64,000 bases of DNA from Sphingomonas glaciei (GCF_023380025.1 NZ_CP097253.1:620001-684000), one strand, 5' to 3'; numbered from the stretch's first letter, positions 18,000 to 27,172 are shown. Program-made: numbers and translations. Notes: generated by a model not told the origin, from the sequence alone.

Positions 18000-18751
18000 G
18001 GCGCGATCGCAACGATCATCGGCCCGATCGGGACTAGACCGTCCATCCGGTAATTGGCCGGATCCCACAGGCTCGACACCGCGCCGTCGAGGTAAAGCGC
18101 GTTGCGGCAGCCGAGCGGCCCGGCGAACAACCGCGCGAATTTGCCGAAGCTGACCGGTGCATCGCTGATCGCGAAGACCGCGACGCCGCCCGCGTCCACA
18201 CCGACGCCGTTTCGGACATAGCGTGAGCGACCGTCGGCATCGAACCGCGGGTTGAGCTTGCCGTCGATGACCAGCATCGGTCCGCTCTGCGTTGCCCAGC
18301 GGATATCAGGCGAAGGTTGAAAGTCAGCGGTGGTGACCACCTCGGCCGCGCCGTCATCGCGAACCAGGAACACTCCGTTCGGCTGCAGGTGGAAGTTGCC
18401 GCCGCCGTCTGTCCGCCGGTTGATCGACCTCATCTCGCGCCCTTCGGCGATCGCCAAGCCAATCGGCCGACCCTCCTCGTCGAACATGCCGGCGTTCATC
18501 GCGAAGCGGACCTTGGCGGCGCGGGGGCCCACCACCTGCTCCAGCGCGACGAAGCTGCGCAAGGGCCGATCCCGAGCATCGTCGAGCGCAAGCTCCAGCC
18601 GCGCTTCGGGATCGCGACAGATGGTGAAGCGCTGGCCTTCGAACAGCAGGGATCGGCACGCACCGGTCGCCGCCGCATCAGCGATGTCGGGGGCAGGGTC
18701 CGGACGTTTGCATGCCGCGAGCAGGAGAACCAGGAGCAGGACGATCTGCAT
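17996..18751 (-). CDS. lipoprotein with phosphodiester glycosidase (DUF2233/NAGPA-like) domain
   Basis: A lipobox-like LLLAAC ends the hydrophobic N-terminal 14 residues, so this should be a lipid-anchored envelope protein. The rest (251 residues in all) matches the NAGPA/DUF2233 phosphodiester glycosidase pattern: FAMNAGMFDEEGRPIGL, SGPMLVIDG, RNGVGVD, and CRNALYLDGAVSSLW. Family members hydrolyse GlcNAc-phosphodiester or related bonds; the actual substrate here is unknown. It is downstream of and co-directional with the NtrC-like regulator (18-base gap) and its stop overlaps the folP stop region. Confidence 0.82.
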   Translation of the reverse strand: MQIVLLLVLLLAACKRPDPAPDIADAAATGACRSLLFEGQRFTICRDPEARLELALDDARDRPLRSFVALEQVVGPRAAKVRFAMNAGMFDEEGRPIGLAIAEGREMRSINRRTDGGGNFHLQPNGVFLVRDDGAAEVVTTADFQPSPDIRWATQSGPMLVIDGKLNPRFDADGRSRYVRNGVGVDAGGVAVFAISDAPVSFGKFARLFAGPLGCRNALYLDGAVSSLWDPANYRMDGLVPIGPMIVAIAP

Positions 18752-18769
18752 CGCCGCCCTGTGGGCGCT

Positions 18770-20233
18770 TCAAGCGCCGGTGTCGATGCCGAGTTCGGCG
18801 AGCTTGCGGTAAAGGGTCGACCGGCCGATCCCGAGCCGCCGCGCAACTTCGGTCATCTTGCCCCGGTAGTGACCAATGGCGAGGCGGATCAGGTCGCCCT
18901 CGATCTCTTCGAGCGAGCGAAGATGCCCGTCTGCCTGCCACAAGGTGATGGACTGGCCACCTGCCAGCGCCGCCGATGTCGCGGCGGATCCGATGTCCCC
19001 CGCATTGTCGCCGACACGATTGGTAAAGCGCGACTGCAGCGCGATGTGCGGAAAGTCGTCCGCGGTGAGGGCGCTGCCCTGGCATTGCAGGGCGGCACGG
19101 AACAGGACGTTCGAGAGCTGGCGGACGTTGCCCGGCCAGCCGTAGCGCATCAGCACCTGGAGGGCGTCTTCGCCGATCGACAGCGGGCGGATGCCGGGCT
19201 GTCCGGTGTGGCGGGCCAGCAGGTGACGGGCGAGCGCTGGAATATCGCCGCTCCGCTCGCGCAGGGCCGGGACGACTACGACGGTGCCTGACAGGCGTTC
19301 GGCAAGGCCGGCATCGAAGCTGTCGGGAAGCGGGCGGCTGGTGGTGGCGATGAGCCGGACGTCGACGCTGTTCGAACCGTTGCAGCCGACCGGACGCACT
19401 TCGCCGGTGGCCAGCACGCGGTCTAGCGCGGCCTGGGTCGCCGCGGGAAGATCGCCGATCTCGTCCAGCAGCAGCGTTCCGCCATCGGCTTCGACCAGTT
19501 TGCCGACCCGTTCGGCGAAAGCGCCGGGGAAGGCCCCGGCGACATGGCCGAACAACTCGCTGTCGACGATGTTGGCGGGCACGGCGCGGCAGTCGAGCGC
19601 GACGAACGCCGAGCGGGCCCGCGGGCTCGCCTCGTGCACCGCGCGGGAAATGGTTTCCTTGCCCGATCCCGCCTCGCCGACAATCAGCAGGGGAAGGCGG
19701 CTGCGCGCAGCCTTGGCGGCTACCGCCAGTGCGGCGCGGAAGTCGGGTGCACCGCCGACCAGCTCCTCCAGCGCAAGACTGGGGGCCATTTTCTCGGAAA
19801 GGGGCGCCAATTCGCCCGAGGCGCGGCGGCGGTCGGCATTGGCGGCTAGCGCGTCGAGCAATCGTTCGGGGGCAACCGGGCGGACCAGGAAATCGCTGGC
19901 ACCGGCGCGCATCGCTTCCACCGCTTGGCCGACCGAACCCCCCTCGGCCAAAACGATGATCGGCAGGCCAGGGCGATCGGCGCGCAGCGCGCGAACCAGC
20001 GCCGGACCGGTTTGGATATCCCAACGGCCGACCAGCACCGCCCTGATCTCATGCCCGTTAGGACCGCCCAGCAATTCCTGGACCTGCTCTCCCGACGGAC
20101 TGCCAAGTGTGTTCCATCCCGCCCGCGCCGCCGTCGCCGCGACCACCCGCCTTTCGGCGGGATCGGCATCGATCAGCAACAGGAAACGGACGGTGTCGGC
20201 GCGCAAATGCTTGGCTCCTCTGTCCGGCACCAT
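18770..20233 (-). CDS. NtrC-family AAA+ regulator with degenerate receiver and GAFPGA loop
   Basis: Three-domain protein of 487 residues from the ATG at 20233. The receiver domain (about 16-130) lacks the phospho-acceptor: the position is Gly69 in AVLVGRW, and the conserved Lys is Arg118. The AAA+ domain (about 155-375) has Walker A GEAGSGKE (186-193) and Walker B TLLLDEI. The loop that contacts sigma-54, GAFTGA, reads GAFPGA (233-238). The C-terminus has a Fis-type helix-turn-helix (MTEVARRLGIGRSTLYRKL). It may work without phosphorylation and without activating sigma-54, but DNA binding looks intact. No histidine kinase is adjacent; a small oxidase subunit gene is divergent. Confidence 0.85.
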   Translation of the reverse strand: MVPDRGAKHLRADTVRFLLLIDADPAERRVVAATAARAGWNTLGSPSGEQVQELLGGPNGHEIRAVLVGRWDIQTGPALVRALRADRPGLPIIVLAEGGSVGQAVEAMRAGASDFLVRPVAPERLLDALAANADRRRASGELAPLSEKMAPSLALEELVGGAPDFRAALAVAAKAARSRLPLLIVGEAGSGKETISRAVHEASPRARSAFVALDCRAVPANIVDSELFGHVAGAFPGAFAERVGKLVEADGGTLLLDEIGDLPAATQAALDRVLATGEVRPVGCNGSNSVDVRLIATTSRPLPDSFDAGLAERLSGTVVVVPALRERSGDIPALARHLLARHTGQPGIRPLSIGEDALQVLMRYGWPGNVRQLSNVLFRAALQCQGSALTADDFPHIALQSRFTNRVGDNAGDIGSAATSAALAGGQSITLWQADGHLRSLEEIEGDLIRLAIGHYRGKMTEVARRLGIGRSTLYRKLAELGIDTGA

Positions 20234-20336
20234 AGGGTGAAGACAGTAAACAAACCGTGACAATGTCCCGGGGGCTTGGGAGCGACGCACCGAGCGGCTA
20301 TGACCCCTGACAAACATGCCAATAAAGGGAGCAACC

Positions 20337-20486
20337 ATGGCCGCCGAACCCACCCAGAACTCCGACAGCCCGGTCGACTACAATCGCGCCAAGGAGGACT
20401 ACAGCCTGCTCATCGCGATGCTGAAGTGGGGCGTGGTGACGGCCCTGATCCTGGGCTTCCTTGTCATGATCCTGCTCGCGAGCTGA
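20337..20486 (+). CDS. small aa3-type cytochrome c oxidase subunit IV
   Basis: A 49-residue protein: a charged N-terminal third (DYNRAKEDYSLLI) then one transmembrane helix (about residues 27-48). The layout and the AMLKWG element before the helix match the small alphaproteobacterial subunit IV of aa3 oxidase (COX4_pro_2-like family). AGGGAG lies 6 bases before the ATG at 20337. It sits 4 bases ahead of pntA, a position I recall as common in sphingomonads. No other oxidase gene is in the window, so assignment rests on the motif and context only. Confidence 0.75.
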   Translation: MAAEPTQNSDSPVDYNRAKEDYSLLIAMLKWGVVTALILGFLVMILLAS

Positions 20487-20490
20487 AGCC

Positions 20491-21615
20491 TTGAAGGTCG
20501 CGATCCTCGCCGAGACCGCACCGGGCGAAACCCGCGTCGCCGCCATCCCGGAAACGGTGAAGAAGCTGGCGGCGCTGGGGGCCAGCGTAGCGGTCGAGGC
20601 GGGGGCCGGGGCCCAGGCGGGGATCAGCGACGGGGACTTTACCGACGCCGGTGCAACGGTCGGCTCGCGCGGGCAGGTACTAGACGGCGCCGAACTGGTG
20701 CTGAGCTTCAGCGGTCCCGAAGCGGCCGAACTCGGCGGCGCCGCGTCCGGTGCCCTGCTCGTCGGGATCCTCGACCCCTTCCGTCGCCGCGACGCGATCG
20801 GTGCCTATGCCGCCGCCGGCATCGAGGCGCTGACGATGGAATGGATGCCGCGCATAACCCGCGCGCAGTCGATGGACGTGCTGTCCTCGCAGTCCAACCT
20901 CGCCGGCTACAAGGCGGTGATCGATGCGGCGGCGGCATATGGGCGTGCGTTTCCGATGATGATGACCGCGGCGGGCACCGTCAGCCCCGCGCGGGCCTTC
21001 ATCATGGGCGTCGGGGTCGCCGGCCTGCAGGCCATCGCCACCGCCCGCCGCCTCGGCGCGCAGGTCAGCGCCACCGACGTCCGCTCCGCCACCCGCGAAC
21101 AGATTCAGAGCCTCGGCGCCAAGCCGATCTTCGTCGAAGGCGTCGCCGGGATCGAGGGCGAAGGGCAGGGCGGCTACGCCGGCGAGACCAGCGAGGAATA
21201 TCGCCAGGCCCAGGCCGAGCTAGTCTCCACCCATCTCGCCAAGCAGGACATCGTGATCACGACCGCGCTGATCCCGGGCAAGCCCGCGCCGCGCCTGATC
21301 AGCGACGCGCAGGTCGCCACCATGCGCCCCGGAAGCGTGATCGTAGACCTTGCGGCCGACGCTGGCGGCAATGTCGAGGGCTGCGACCCCGGCGAGACCG
21401 CCGTGCGGCATGGCGTCAAGATCATCGGCGCCAGCAATCTCGCCCGGTCGCTCCCAGCCGATTCGAGCGCGCTGTATGCCCGCAACCTGTTCAACTTCCT
21501 GTCGGCCTTCTGGGACAAGGAGGCGGGCCGCCCGCTGTTCCCCGACGAGGATGAGATCGTGAAAGGGGTCAGGCTGACCCGTGACGGCAAGATCGTCAGC
21601 GAGCGCCTCGCCTGA
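20491..21615 (+). CDS. pntA: NAD(P) transhydrogenase alpha subunit, part 1 (PntAA)
   Basis: NAD(H)-binding domain I of proton-translocating transhydrogenase, 374 residues, matching the split alpha-1 form. Visible motifs: ETRVAAIPETVKKL at the start, GVGVAGLQAIATARRLGA (dinucleotide-binding loop), EYRQAQ and the C-terminal ARNLFNFLS. TTG at 20491 is the start, 4 bases after the small oxidase subunit. The membrane subunits (short alpha-2 and beta) that normally follow are absent; a PH-domain gene follows instead. The complex must therefore draw its other subunits from elsewhere in the genome. Confidence 0.9.
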   Translation: MKVAILAETAPGETRVAAIPETVKKLAALGASVAVEAGAGAQAGISDGDFTDAGATVGSRGQVLDGAELVLSFSGPEAAELGGAASGALLVGILDPFRRRDAIGAYAAAGIEALTMEWMPRITRAQSMDVLSSQSNLAGYKAVIDAAAAYGRAFPMMMTAAGTVSPARAFIMGVGVAGLQAIATARRLGAQVSATDVRSATREQIQSLGAKPIFVEGVAGIEGEGQGGYAGETSEEYRQAQAELVSTHLAKQDIVITTALIPGKPAPRLISDAQVATMRPGSVIVDLAADAGGNVEGCDPGETAVRHGVKIIGASNLARSLPADSSALYARNLFNFLSAFWDKEAGRPLFPDEDEIVKGVRLTRDGKIVSERLA

Positions 21616-21977
21616 TGGGCCTGTTTTCCGCGACCGAGGTCGACACCGACGAGATCGCGCGGCGCTATGCCGCTTTGCTGCTCGACGGCGAAGAGGTGCT
21701 GATCGCGTTCAAGACGGTGCGTGACATCGCTTTCCTGACCAACCGCCGGCTGTGCCTGGTCAACATTCAGGGCTGGGTCGGCAAGAAGGTCTCGATCCAG
21801 TCGATCCCCTATCGTTCGATCACCCGCTTCAGCCTGGAGACCGCCGGCACCTTCGACCTCGAGGCCGACATGGTGTTCTGGCTGGCCGGAGCGACTCAGC
21901 CGCTCGAGATCAAGATTGGGCGCGGGAGCAATTTGACAATGATCCAGCAGGTCCTGGCGCAAGGAATCCTGCGCTAG
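21615..21977 (+). CDS. small PH-domain (bPH) protein
   Basis: A single bacterial PH-like domain of 120 residues with no signal or membrane segment. The pattern GEEVLIAFKTVRDIAFLTNRRLCLV followed by SIPYRSITRFSLETAG is typical of the bPH family formerly DUF1696. Function in this family is poorly known. The ATG overlaps the pntA stop (TGATG), so they are probably translated together, but that does not prove a functional link. Confidence 0.8.
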   Translation: MGLFSATEVDTDEIARRYAALLLDGEEVLIAFKTVRDIAFLTNRRLCLVNIQGWVGKKVSIQSIPYRSITRFSLETAGTFDLEADMVFWLAGATQPLEIKIGRGSNLTMIQQVLAQGILR

Positions 21978-22010
21978 CGGTCTGGTGCAATCACGACTGG
22001 AGAGGTGGCG

Positions 22011-23213
22011 ATGGACGTGCGCGACCTGATCGTAGTGGGCGGCGGACCCGCCGGGGTAATGGCGGGCATGCTGTTCGCCCGCGCCGGCTGCCGGGTCAAG
22101 GTGCTTGAAAAGCATGCCGACTTCCTTCGCGATTTCCGCGGTGACACGGTGCATCCCTCGACGATGGAGGTACTGGACCAGCTCGGCTGGCTCGGCGATT
22201 TCCTGGAGCGGCCGCACAACCGGATCGACCGTGCCGAGCTTCGTATCGCCGGGCGCGAGTGGACGATCGGCGACCTGTCGCACCTCGCCGCGCCAGCGCC
22301 CTTCATTGCGATGATGCCGCAATGGGATTTCCTCGACTTCCTGCGCGACAAGGCAGCCGTTCTTCCAGGCTTCGAACTCGAAATGGGCGAGCCGGTGACC
22401 GACTTCATCGAAGAGGACGGGCGGGTGGCCGGGGTCCGTCTTGCCGACGGCACGGAGCGACGCGCGAAACTCGTCATCGCCGCCGACGGCCGCAATTCGC
22501 TGGTCCGCCAGCGCGCCATGCTTCCGCTCGAGATCTTGGGCGCGCCGATGGACGTCTTCTGGTTCCGGGTGGCCAAAACCACACCCGGACGCGCGCTGCG
22601 TGGTTCGGTCGAGCGTGGCCGGCTGCTGGTGATGATCGACCGCGGCGACTATTGGCAGTGCGCCTTCCTCATTCCCAAGGGCAAGGCCGCCGAACTGACC
22701 GGCGGCGGGATCGAGCCGATCTGCGCCGCCATCGCCGCCGCCGCGCCTGAGCTCGACCTCTCCGATCTCGACTCAGTCGATGACCTCAAGCTGCTCAGCG
22801 TGTCGCTCGACCGGCTGACCCGCTGGCACCGCCCGGGCATGCTCGCGATCGGCGATGCGGCGCATGCGATGAGTCCGATTGGTGGGGTGGGAATCAATCT
22901 GGCGATCCAGGACGCGGTGGCCGCCGCCAATGCGTTGGCTGGCCCGCTGGCCGCCGGCGCGGAGGTCGATGCGCTTCTGCCCAAGGTCGAAGAGCGGCGC
23001 CTGCTGCCGACCCGGCTGGTGCAGGCCGCGCAGAAGAACGCGCAGGACCGGATCATCGGCCGCCTGCTCGAACCCGGACCGCCGCTGGACAAGGCGCCCT
23101 GGCTGATACGGCTGCTCGACAAGGCACCTTTACTGCGAAGGATACCCGGCCGGCTGATCGGACTCGGGATAAGGCGAGAACGGGTCGAGAGCCCGCTTGC
23201 AACAGCGCCCTAG
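22011..23213 (+). CDS. FAD-dependent monooxygenase/oxidoreductase
   Basis: PHBH-fold flavoprotein of 400 residues. The N-terminal GGGPAGVMAGMLFARAG binds FAD ADP, RGDTVHPSTMEVLDQLG and VIAADGRNSLVR follow, and GDAAHAMSPIGGVGINLAIQDAVAAAN is the GD motif region of the family. The ATG at 22011 is preceded by GGAGAGG. The family hydroxylates aromatics, polyketides, quinone precursors and similar molecules; the substrate here cannot be told. The C terminus (about 60 residues) has an unusual run of Leu/Pro/Arg and may be membrane-associated. Confidence 0.85.
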   Translation: MDVRDLIVVGGGPAGVMAGMLFARAGCRVKVLEKHADFLRDFRGDTVHPSTMEVLDQLGWLGDFLERPHNRIDRAELRIAGREWTIGDLSHLAAPAPFIAMMPQWDFLDFLRDKAAVLPGFELEMGEPVTDFIEEDGRVAGVRLADGTERRAKLVIAADGRNSLVRQRAMLPLEILGAPMDVFWFRVAKTTPGRALRGSVERGRLLVMIDRGDYWQCAFLIPKGKAAELTGGGIEPICAAIAAAAPELDLSDLDSVDDLKLLSVSLDRLTRWHRPGMLAIGDAAHAMSPIGGVGINLAIQDAVAAANALAGPLAAGAEVDALLPKVEERRLLPTRLVQAAQKNAQDRIIGRLLEPGPPLDKAPWLIRLLDKAPLLRRIPGRLIGLGIRRERVESPLATAP

Positions 23214-23674
23214 GACAGGGTGCAGCAATCGACCCAGGCTGCCTCGGTCAACTGCGCCAGCCGCTCAGGCGCGACCTCCAGCGACGCGTTGCGGCTTCCC
23301 GCGGCGGGAAAGACGGTGTCGAAGGCGCGCAGGCTGACATCGGCATAGACGGGGAGGGGCGTGGCTAGTCCGAAGGGACAGACGCCGCCGACGACATGGC
23401 CAGTGACCGCAAGCGTTTCGTCTGGCCCGAGCATGCGGATCCGACCGCCGAACGTCGCCTTGCACTTGAGATTGTCGAGCCGAGCGTCGCCGCGGGTGAC
23501 TAGCAGCAGGATTCGCTTGCCGACGCGCAGGGCGATGGTCTTGGCAATCCGGCCCGGCTCCACGCCGAGCGTCGCGGCGGCATCGGCGACGGTCGCGGTG
23601 CTGCCGTGCGCCTCGATCAGGCGAAGCTCGGGCGCGTGCTGCGCGGCCCAGGTCTTGACGCTTTCGGCGCTCAT
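23210..23674 (-). CDS. YbaK/EbsC-family aminoacyl-tRNA deacylase
   Basis: Free-standing editing domain of 154 residues that hydrolyses mis-charged aminoacyl-tRNAs (Cys or Pro/Ala type). The opening TVADAAATLGVEPGRIAKTIALR, the central Lys-containing KCKATFGG and the VTGHVVGGVCPFGL motif match YbaK-like proteins. The ATG at 23674 overlaps the stop of the upstream YjbQ-type gene (ATGA). The stop at 23210 overlaps the end of the convergent FAD enzyme gene. Which tRNA it corrects cannot be decided from the sequence. Confidence 0.88.
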   Translation of the reverse strand: MSAESVKTWAAQHAPELRLIEAHGSTATVADAAATLGVEPGRIAKTIALRVGKRILLLVTRGDARLDNLKCKATFGGRIRMLGPDETLAVTGHVVGGVCPFGLATPLPVYADVSLRAFDTVFPAAGSRNASLEVAPERLAQLTEAAWVDCCTLS

Positions 23675-24087
23675 GCGCCGAGCAGATGCGCGGCGATCTC
23701 GCGCCCGCTCGGCTGGCGGCGATGCTCGCAAAGATAGATGCCCTGCCAGGTACCGAGCCGCATCCGTCCGTCCTGGACCGGGATCGACAGTGTCGTGGCG
23801 GTCAAAACCGAGCGAAGATGCGCGGGCATGTCGTCCGGGCCCTCGTCGTCATGCTCGAAGTCACGGGACTCCGGCGCGATCCGCGCCAGCCAGTTCTCCA
23901 GGTCGCGGCGCGCCGCCGGCGCCGCATTCTCCTGGATCAAGAGCGAGGCCGACGTGTGCCGGATCATCAGGGTCAGCAGACCCTCGCCAACGCCTTGCCC
24001 GGCCACCCACCCGGCCACCGCATCGGTGATCAGGTGCAGGCCCTGACGCGGTGCGGTGACGAGAAGGGTGCCGGACGCCTGGCGCAT
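23671..24087 (-). CDS. YjbQ/UPF0047 family protein
   Basis: Compact protein of 138 residues with the conserved motifs MIRHTSASLLIQENA, HDDEGPDDMPAHLRS and LGTWQGIYLCEHR. Some members complement thiamine phosphate synthase weakly, so the name 'secondary thiamine-phosphate synthase' is used, but the true role is uncertain. The start is ATG at 24087, 5 bases after the icd stop, and the stop overlaps the next gene, so icd-yjbQ-ybaK looks like one minus-strand unit. Confidence 0.85.
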   Translation of the reverse strand: MRQASGTLLVTAPRQGLHLITDAVAGWVAGQGVGEGLLTLMIRHTSASLLIQENAAPAARRDLENWLARIAPESRDFEHDDEGPDDMPAHLRSVLTATTLSIPVQDGRMRLGTWQGIYLCEHRRQPSGREIAAHLLGA

Positions 24088-24092
24088 CGGGC

Positions 24093-25310
24093 TCAGGCGG
24101 TCGCCATCGCCGATTCGAGGTTCTGGACCACGGCCTCGAAGAACTGCTCGGTGGTCATCCACGGCTGGTCCGGGCCGACCAGGATCGCGAGATCCTTGGT
24201 CATCTTGCCGCTTTCAACCGTCTCGACGCAGACGCGCTCGAGGGTTTCAGCGAACTTCACCACCTCTGGCGTCTCGTCGATCCGGCCGCGGAACTTGAGG
24301 CCACCGGTCCAGGCAAAGATACTGGCGATCGGGTTGGTCGAGGTCGCCTTGCCCTGCTGGTGCATGCGGTAGTGGCGGGTGACGGTGCCGTGTGCGGCCT
24401 CGGCCTCGACGGTCTGGCCGTCCGGGGTCATCAGGACGCTGGTCATCAGGCCGAGTGAGCCGAAGCCCTGCGCGACCTGATCCGATTGGACGTCGCCGTC
24501 ATAGTTCTTGCAGGCCCAGACGAACTTGCCGCTCCACTTCAGGGCGGAGGCGACCATGTCGTCGATCAGGCGGTGCTGATACTCGATCCCGGCTTCCTTG
24601 AACTTGTCCTTGAACTGGCTCTCGAACACTTCCTCGAAGATGTCCTTGAAGCGGCCGTCATAGGCCTTGAGGATGGTGTTCTTGGTGCTGAGGTAGACCG
24701 GCCACTTACGCTGCAGGCCATAGTTGAGGCAGGCGGTGGCGAATTCGCGAATGGAATCGTCGAGGTTGTACATGCCCATCGCAACGCCCGCCGAGGGATA
24801 GTCGAACACTTCATGTTCGATCACCTGTCCGTCCTCGCCGACGAACTTGATGGTCAGCTTGCCCGGACCCGGAACGCGGAAGTCGGTGGCCTTATACTGG
24901 TCGGCGAAGGCGTGACGGGCGACCACGATCGGGTCGGTCCAGCCGGGAATGATCCGCGGCACGTTGGCGATGACGATCGGCTCGCGGAAGACGACGCCGC
25001 CCAGGATGTTGCGGATGGTGCCGTTGGGGCTCTTCCACATCTTCTTGAGGCCGAATTCTTCGACGCGCTGCTCGTCGGGGGTGATGGTCGCGCACTTCAC
25101 GCCGACGCCATATTGCTTGATCGCATTGGCGCTTTCGACGGTGATCTTGTCGTCGGTCGCGTCGCGGTTCTCGATCGACAGGTCGTAGTATTTGAGGTCG
25201 ATGTCGAGGAACGGCAGGATCAGCCGCTCGCGGATCCACTGCCAGATGATGCGGGTCATCTCATCGCCGTCGAGTTCGACGACCGGGTTCTTCACCTTGA
25301 TCTTGGTCAT
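24093..25310 (-). CDS. icd: NADP-dependent isocitrate dehydrogenase
   Basis: TCA cycle enzyme: isocitrate to 2-oxoglutarate with CO2 and NADPH. The 405-residue protein matches the eukaryote-like homodimeric [21 protein letters not shown] at the start, [12 protein letters not shown] for substrate binding, the [11 protein letters not shown] metal site and the C-terminal [12 protein letters not shown] cofactor region. ATG at 25310. Its Shine-Dalgarno-like GGCAGGCA is part of an 8-bp stem next to the start (see the inverted repeat at 25312-25341). Confidence 0.96.
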   Translation of the reverse strand: MTKIKVKNPVVELDGDEMTRIIWQWIRERLILPFLDIDLKYYDLSIENRDATDDKITVESANAIKQYGVGVKCATITPDEQRVEEFGLKKMWKSPNGTIRNILGGVVFREPIVIANVPRIIPGWTDPIVVARHAFADQYKATDFRVPGPGKLTIKFVGEDGQVIEHEVFDYPSAGVAMGMYNLDDSIREFATACLNYGLQRKWPVYLSTKNTILKAYDGRFKDIFEEVFESQFKDKFKEAGIEYQHRLIDDMVASALKWSGKFVWACKNYDGDVQSDQVAQGFGSLGLMTSVLMTPDGQTVEAEAAHGTVTRHYRMHQQGKATSTNPIASIFAWTGGLKFRGRIDETPEVVKFAETLERVCVETVESGKMTKDLAILVGPDQPWMTTEQFFEAVVQNLESAMATA

Positions 25311-25311
25311 G

Positions 25312-25341
25312 TGCCTGCCTGCTGTAGATTTCTGGCAGGCA
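25312..25341 (-). promoter_or_regulatory. inverted repeat next to the icd start codon
   Basis: Read on the minus strand, TGCCTGCC (25334-25341) and GGCAGGCA (25312-25319) form perfect 8-bp arms with a 14-base loop, ending one base before the icd ATG. The second arm contains the only purine-rich Shine-Dalgarno-like bases, so an RNA hairpin would hide the ribosome site. It could instead be a DNA operator between the divergent icd and psd genes. Confidence 0.5.
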
Positions 25342-25398
25342 GGTAGCGGCGGAGCGACGCTCTGGCAACGCGGGCGTCTGCTCGTTAGAGGAGGTGCC

Positions 25399-26136
25399 AT
25401 GGCGCACATCGACAATCCCGACAGCCAACTGACCGCGGTCAAGTGGCGCTTTCCCTCGGTCCATCCGGAGGGACGCAAATTCGCGGTCATTTCCGGGGCG
25501 ATCGCCCTGTTCCTCCTGGTGCTTGACGGCGGCTTCACCGAGTTGCTCGGCTGGCTGATGGTCGGCGTGACCGTCTGGGTCGCGGCCTTCTTCCGTGATC
25601 CGATCCGGACGACCCCATCCGATCCCAAGCTGGTGGTCTCGCCCGCCGACGGACTGGTGACCATGATCACCCGCGTGCCGGCACCGCCGGAACTGCGTGC
25701 CGAGCTGGGAGAGGGTGAGTTCACCCGGGTGTCGGTGTTCATGAGTGTGTTCGACGTCCACATCAACCGCACGCCGATCGCCGGCGTCATCCGCCGCATC
25801 GCCTATGTCCCGGGCAAATTCCTCAATGCCGACCTCGACAAGGCGAGCGAGGACAATGAGCGGCAGCATTTCGTAGTCGAGAGCGATGGCGGGGTGAAGA
25901 TCGGTTTCACCCAGATCGCCGGCCTTGTCGCTCGCCGGATCATGAGCTTCGTCAAAGAAGGCCAGCGCCTGACCGCGGGCGAGCGGGTCGGCCTGATCCG
26001 CTTCGGCAGCCGGGTCGACGTCTATCTGCCGGCTGGAACGGGTTCGCGCCTGTTGCTCGGTCAGCGGGCGATCGCGGGCGAGACCATCATCGCCGAACTG
26101 GGTACCGACCCGCTGCTCAACGGGACCAGCCAGTGA
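25399..26136 (+). CDS. psd: phosphatidylserine decarboxylase
   Basis: Makes phosphatidylethanolamine from phosphatidylserine at the inner membrane. Of 245 residues, an N-terminal hydrophobic hairpin (about 27-65) anchors it. The pyruvoyl group forms by self-cleavage at Gly203-Ser204 in [11 protein letters not shown], the short-type equivalent of [18 protein letters not shown] is also typical. A strong GAGGAGG precedes the ATG at 25399. It overlaps pssA by GTGA, so the two steps of PE synthesis are translated together. Confidence 0.95.
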   Translation: MAHIDNPDSQLTAVKWRFPSVHPEGRKFAVISGAIALFLLVLDGGFTELLGWLMVGVTVWVAAFFRDPIRTTPSDPKLVVSPADGLVTMITRVPAPPELRAELGEGEFTRVSVFMSVFDVHINRTPIAGVIRRIAYVPGKFLNADLDKASEDNERQHFVVESDGGVKIGFTQIAGLVARRIMSFVKEGQRLTAGERVGLIRFGSRVDVYLPAGTGSRLLLGQRAIAGETIIAELGTDPLLNGTSQ

Positions 26137-26906
26137 GGGCTGCCGAAGGTCGCGGGCTACCGCTTCGCGCCTTCATTCCCAATGCGGTGACGGTGCTGGC
26201 GCTGTGCGCCGGCCTGACCGCGATCCGCTACGCCTTCAACGAGGATTGGGAAAAGGCGATGATCGCGATCGTCGTCGCCGGGGTGCTCGATGGACTCGAT
26301 GGCAATATCGCCCGGATGCTTAAGGCTAACAGCAAGTTCGGGGCTGAGCTCGATTCGCTGTGCGATAATATCGGGTTTGGCACGGCCCCCGCGCTAATCC
26401 TGTTCCAATTCTCGCTCGACAGCGCGCCGAAGTTCGGATGGACCGTGGCACTGGCCCTGGCGGTCAGCTGCGCGCTGCGCCTCGCCCGCTTCAATGCGCG
26501 AATCGATGCCGACGTGCAGCCGCACAAGTCGGCGGGATTCAACACCGGGGTACCGGCACCGGTCGGGGCGGGGCTGGCCTTTGCCCCGGTCTATCTGTGG
26601 CTGATCACCGGCAACGACCTGTTTCGCAACTGGCAATTGGTGATGCCGTGGACGCTGTTCATTGCGGTGCTGATGATCTCGGCCATTCCCACCTTCAGCT
26701 GGACTTCGATCCGGATCCGCCGCAGCTGGCGGATCGTCGGGCTGGCGGGAGTGGCATTGCTGGCCGCCGCGCTGATCAACGAACCGTGGATCACCCTGCT
26801 GGCCGTATCATTCGCCTATCTGGCCAGCGTTCCGTTCAGCTTGCTGAGCTATGGGCGCGTCAAGCGGCGGCGCGCAGCTGAGGGCGCGCCGTCACTGGCT
26901 GGCTGA
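26133..26906 (+). CDS. pssA: CDP-diacylglycerol--serine O-phosphatidyltransferase
   Basis: Integral membrane enzyme that makes phosphatidylserine, the substrate of the psd product encoded just before. The CDP-alcohol phosphotransferase signature D-x2-DG-x2-AR-x8-G-x3-D-x3-D is present as [11 protein letters not shown] ... [10 protein letters not shown] (about residues 53-78). Several hydrophobic helices follow over 257 residues. The start is GTG at 26133, overlapping the psd stop. The 3' end overlaps the convergent small membrane-protein gene by 47 bases. Confidence 0.95.
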   Translation: MRAAEGRGLPLRAFIPNAVTVLALCAGLTAIRYAFNEDWEKAMIAIVVAGVLDGLDGNIARMLKANSKFGAELDSLCDNIGFGTAPALILFQFSLDSAPKFGWTVALALAVSCALRLARFNARIDADVQPHKSAGFNTGVPAPVGAGLAFAPVYLWLITGNDLFRNWQLVMPWTLFIAVLMISAIPTFSWTSIRIRRSWRIVGLAGVALLAAALINEPWITLLAVSFAYLASVPFSLLSYGRVKRRRAAEGAPSLAG

Positions 26907-27132
26907 CCCGGCGCGACACCACGCGGACCGAAATGGGTCGCGTCACTATCGTCGGTTCAGTCAGCAGCGAATGGCCGCCGAGCGCGGCAACGATCTTACC
27001 GCGATTGCCGGCGAGCGTTTCACCGATAGTGAACAGGCCGAGAGCGAAAATGGCAGTGAAAGCGAGGATGGTGAGAACCAGCATGGCACGTTCTTCCCTT
27101 GTTCTTGGGTAACGCAACGGCGACCGATTCAT
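26860..27132 (-). CDS. small LexA-controlled membrane protein, unknown function
   Basis: A 90-residue protein with a basic N terminus, one transmembrane segment (about residues 17-40, MLVLTILAFTAIFALGLFTI) and a Ser/Thr/Arg/Val-rich tail. I recognise no family. The ATG at 27132 has GGAA close by; an internal ATG at 27084 would give 74 residues beginning at the membrane helix. The promoter is bracketed by two perfect LexA boxes, so expression should be induced by DNA damage. Small SOS-induced membrane proteins such as SidA of Caulobacter block division, which makes a division inhibitor the leading guess, though nothing in the sequence proves it. The end overlaps pssA in antisense. Confidence 0.75.
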   Translation of the reverse strand: MNRSPLRYPRTREERAMLVLTILAFTAIFALGLFTIGETLAGNRGKIVAALGGHSLLTEPTIVTRPISVRVVSRRVSQPVTARPQLRAAA

Positions 27133-27172
27133 TTCGTTCCGAAATCAATCAAGAAACCTTGCTTCTGCGCCA

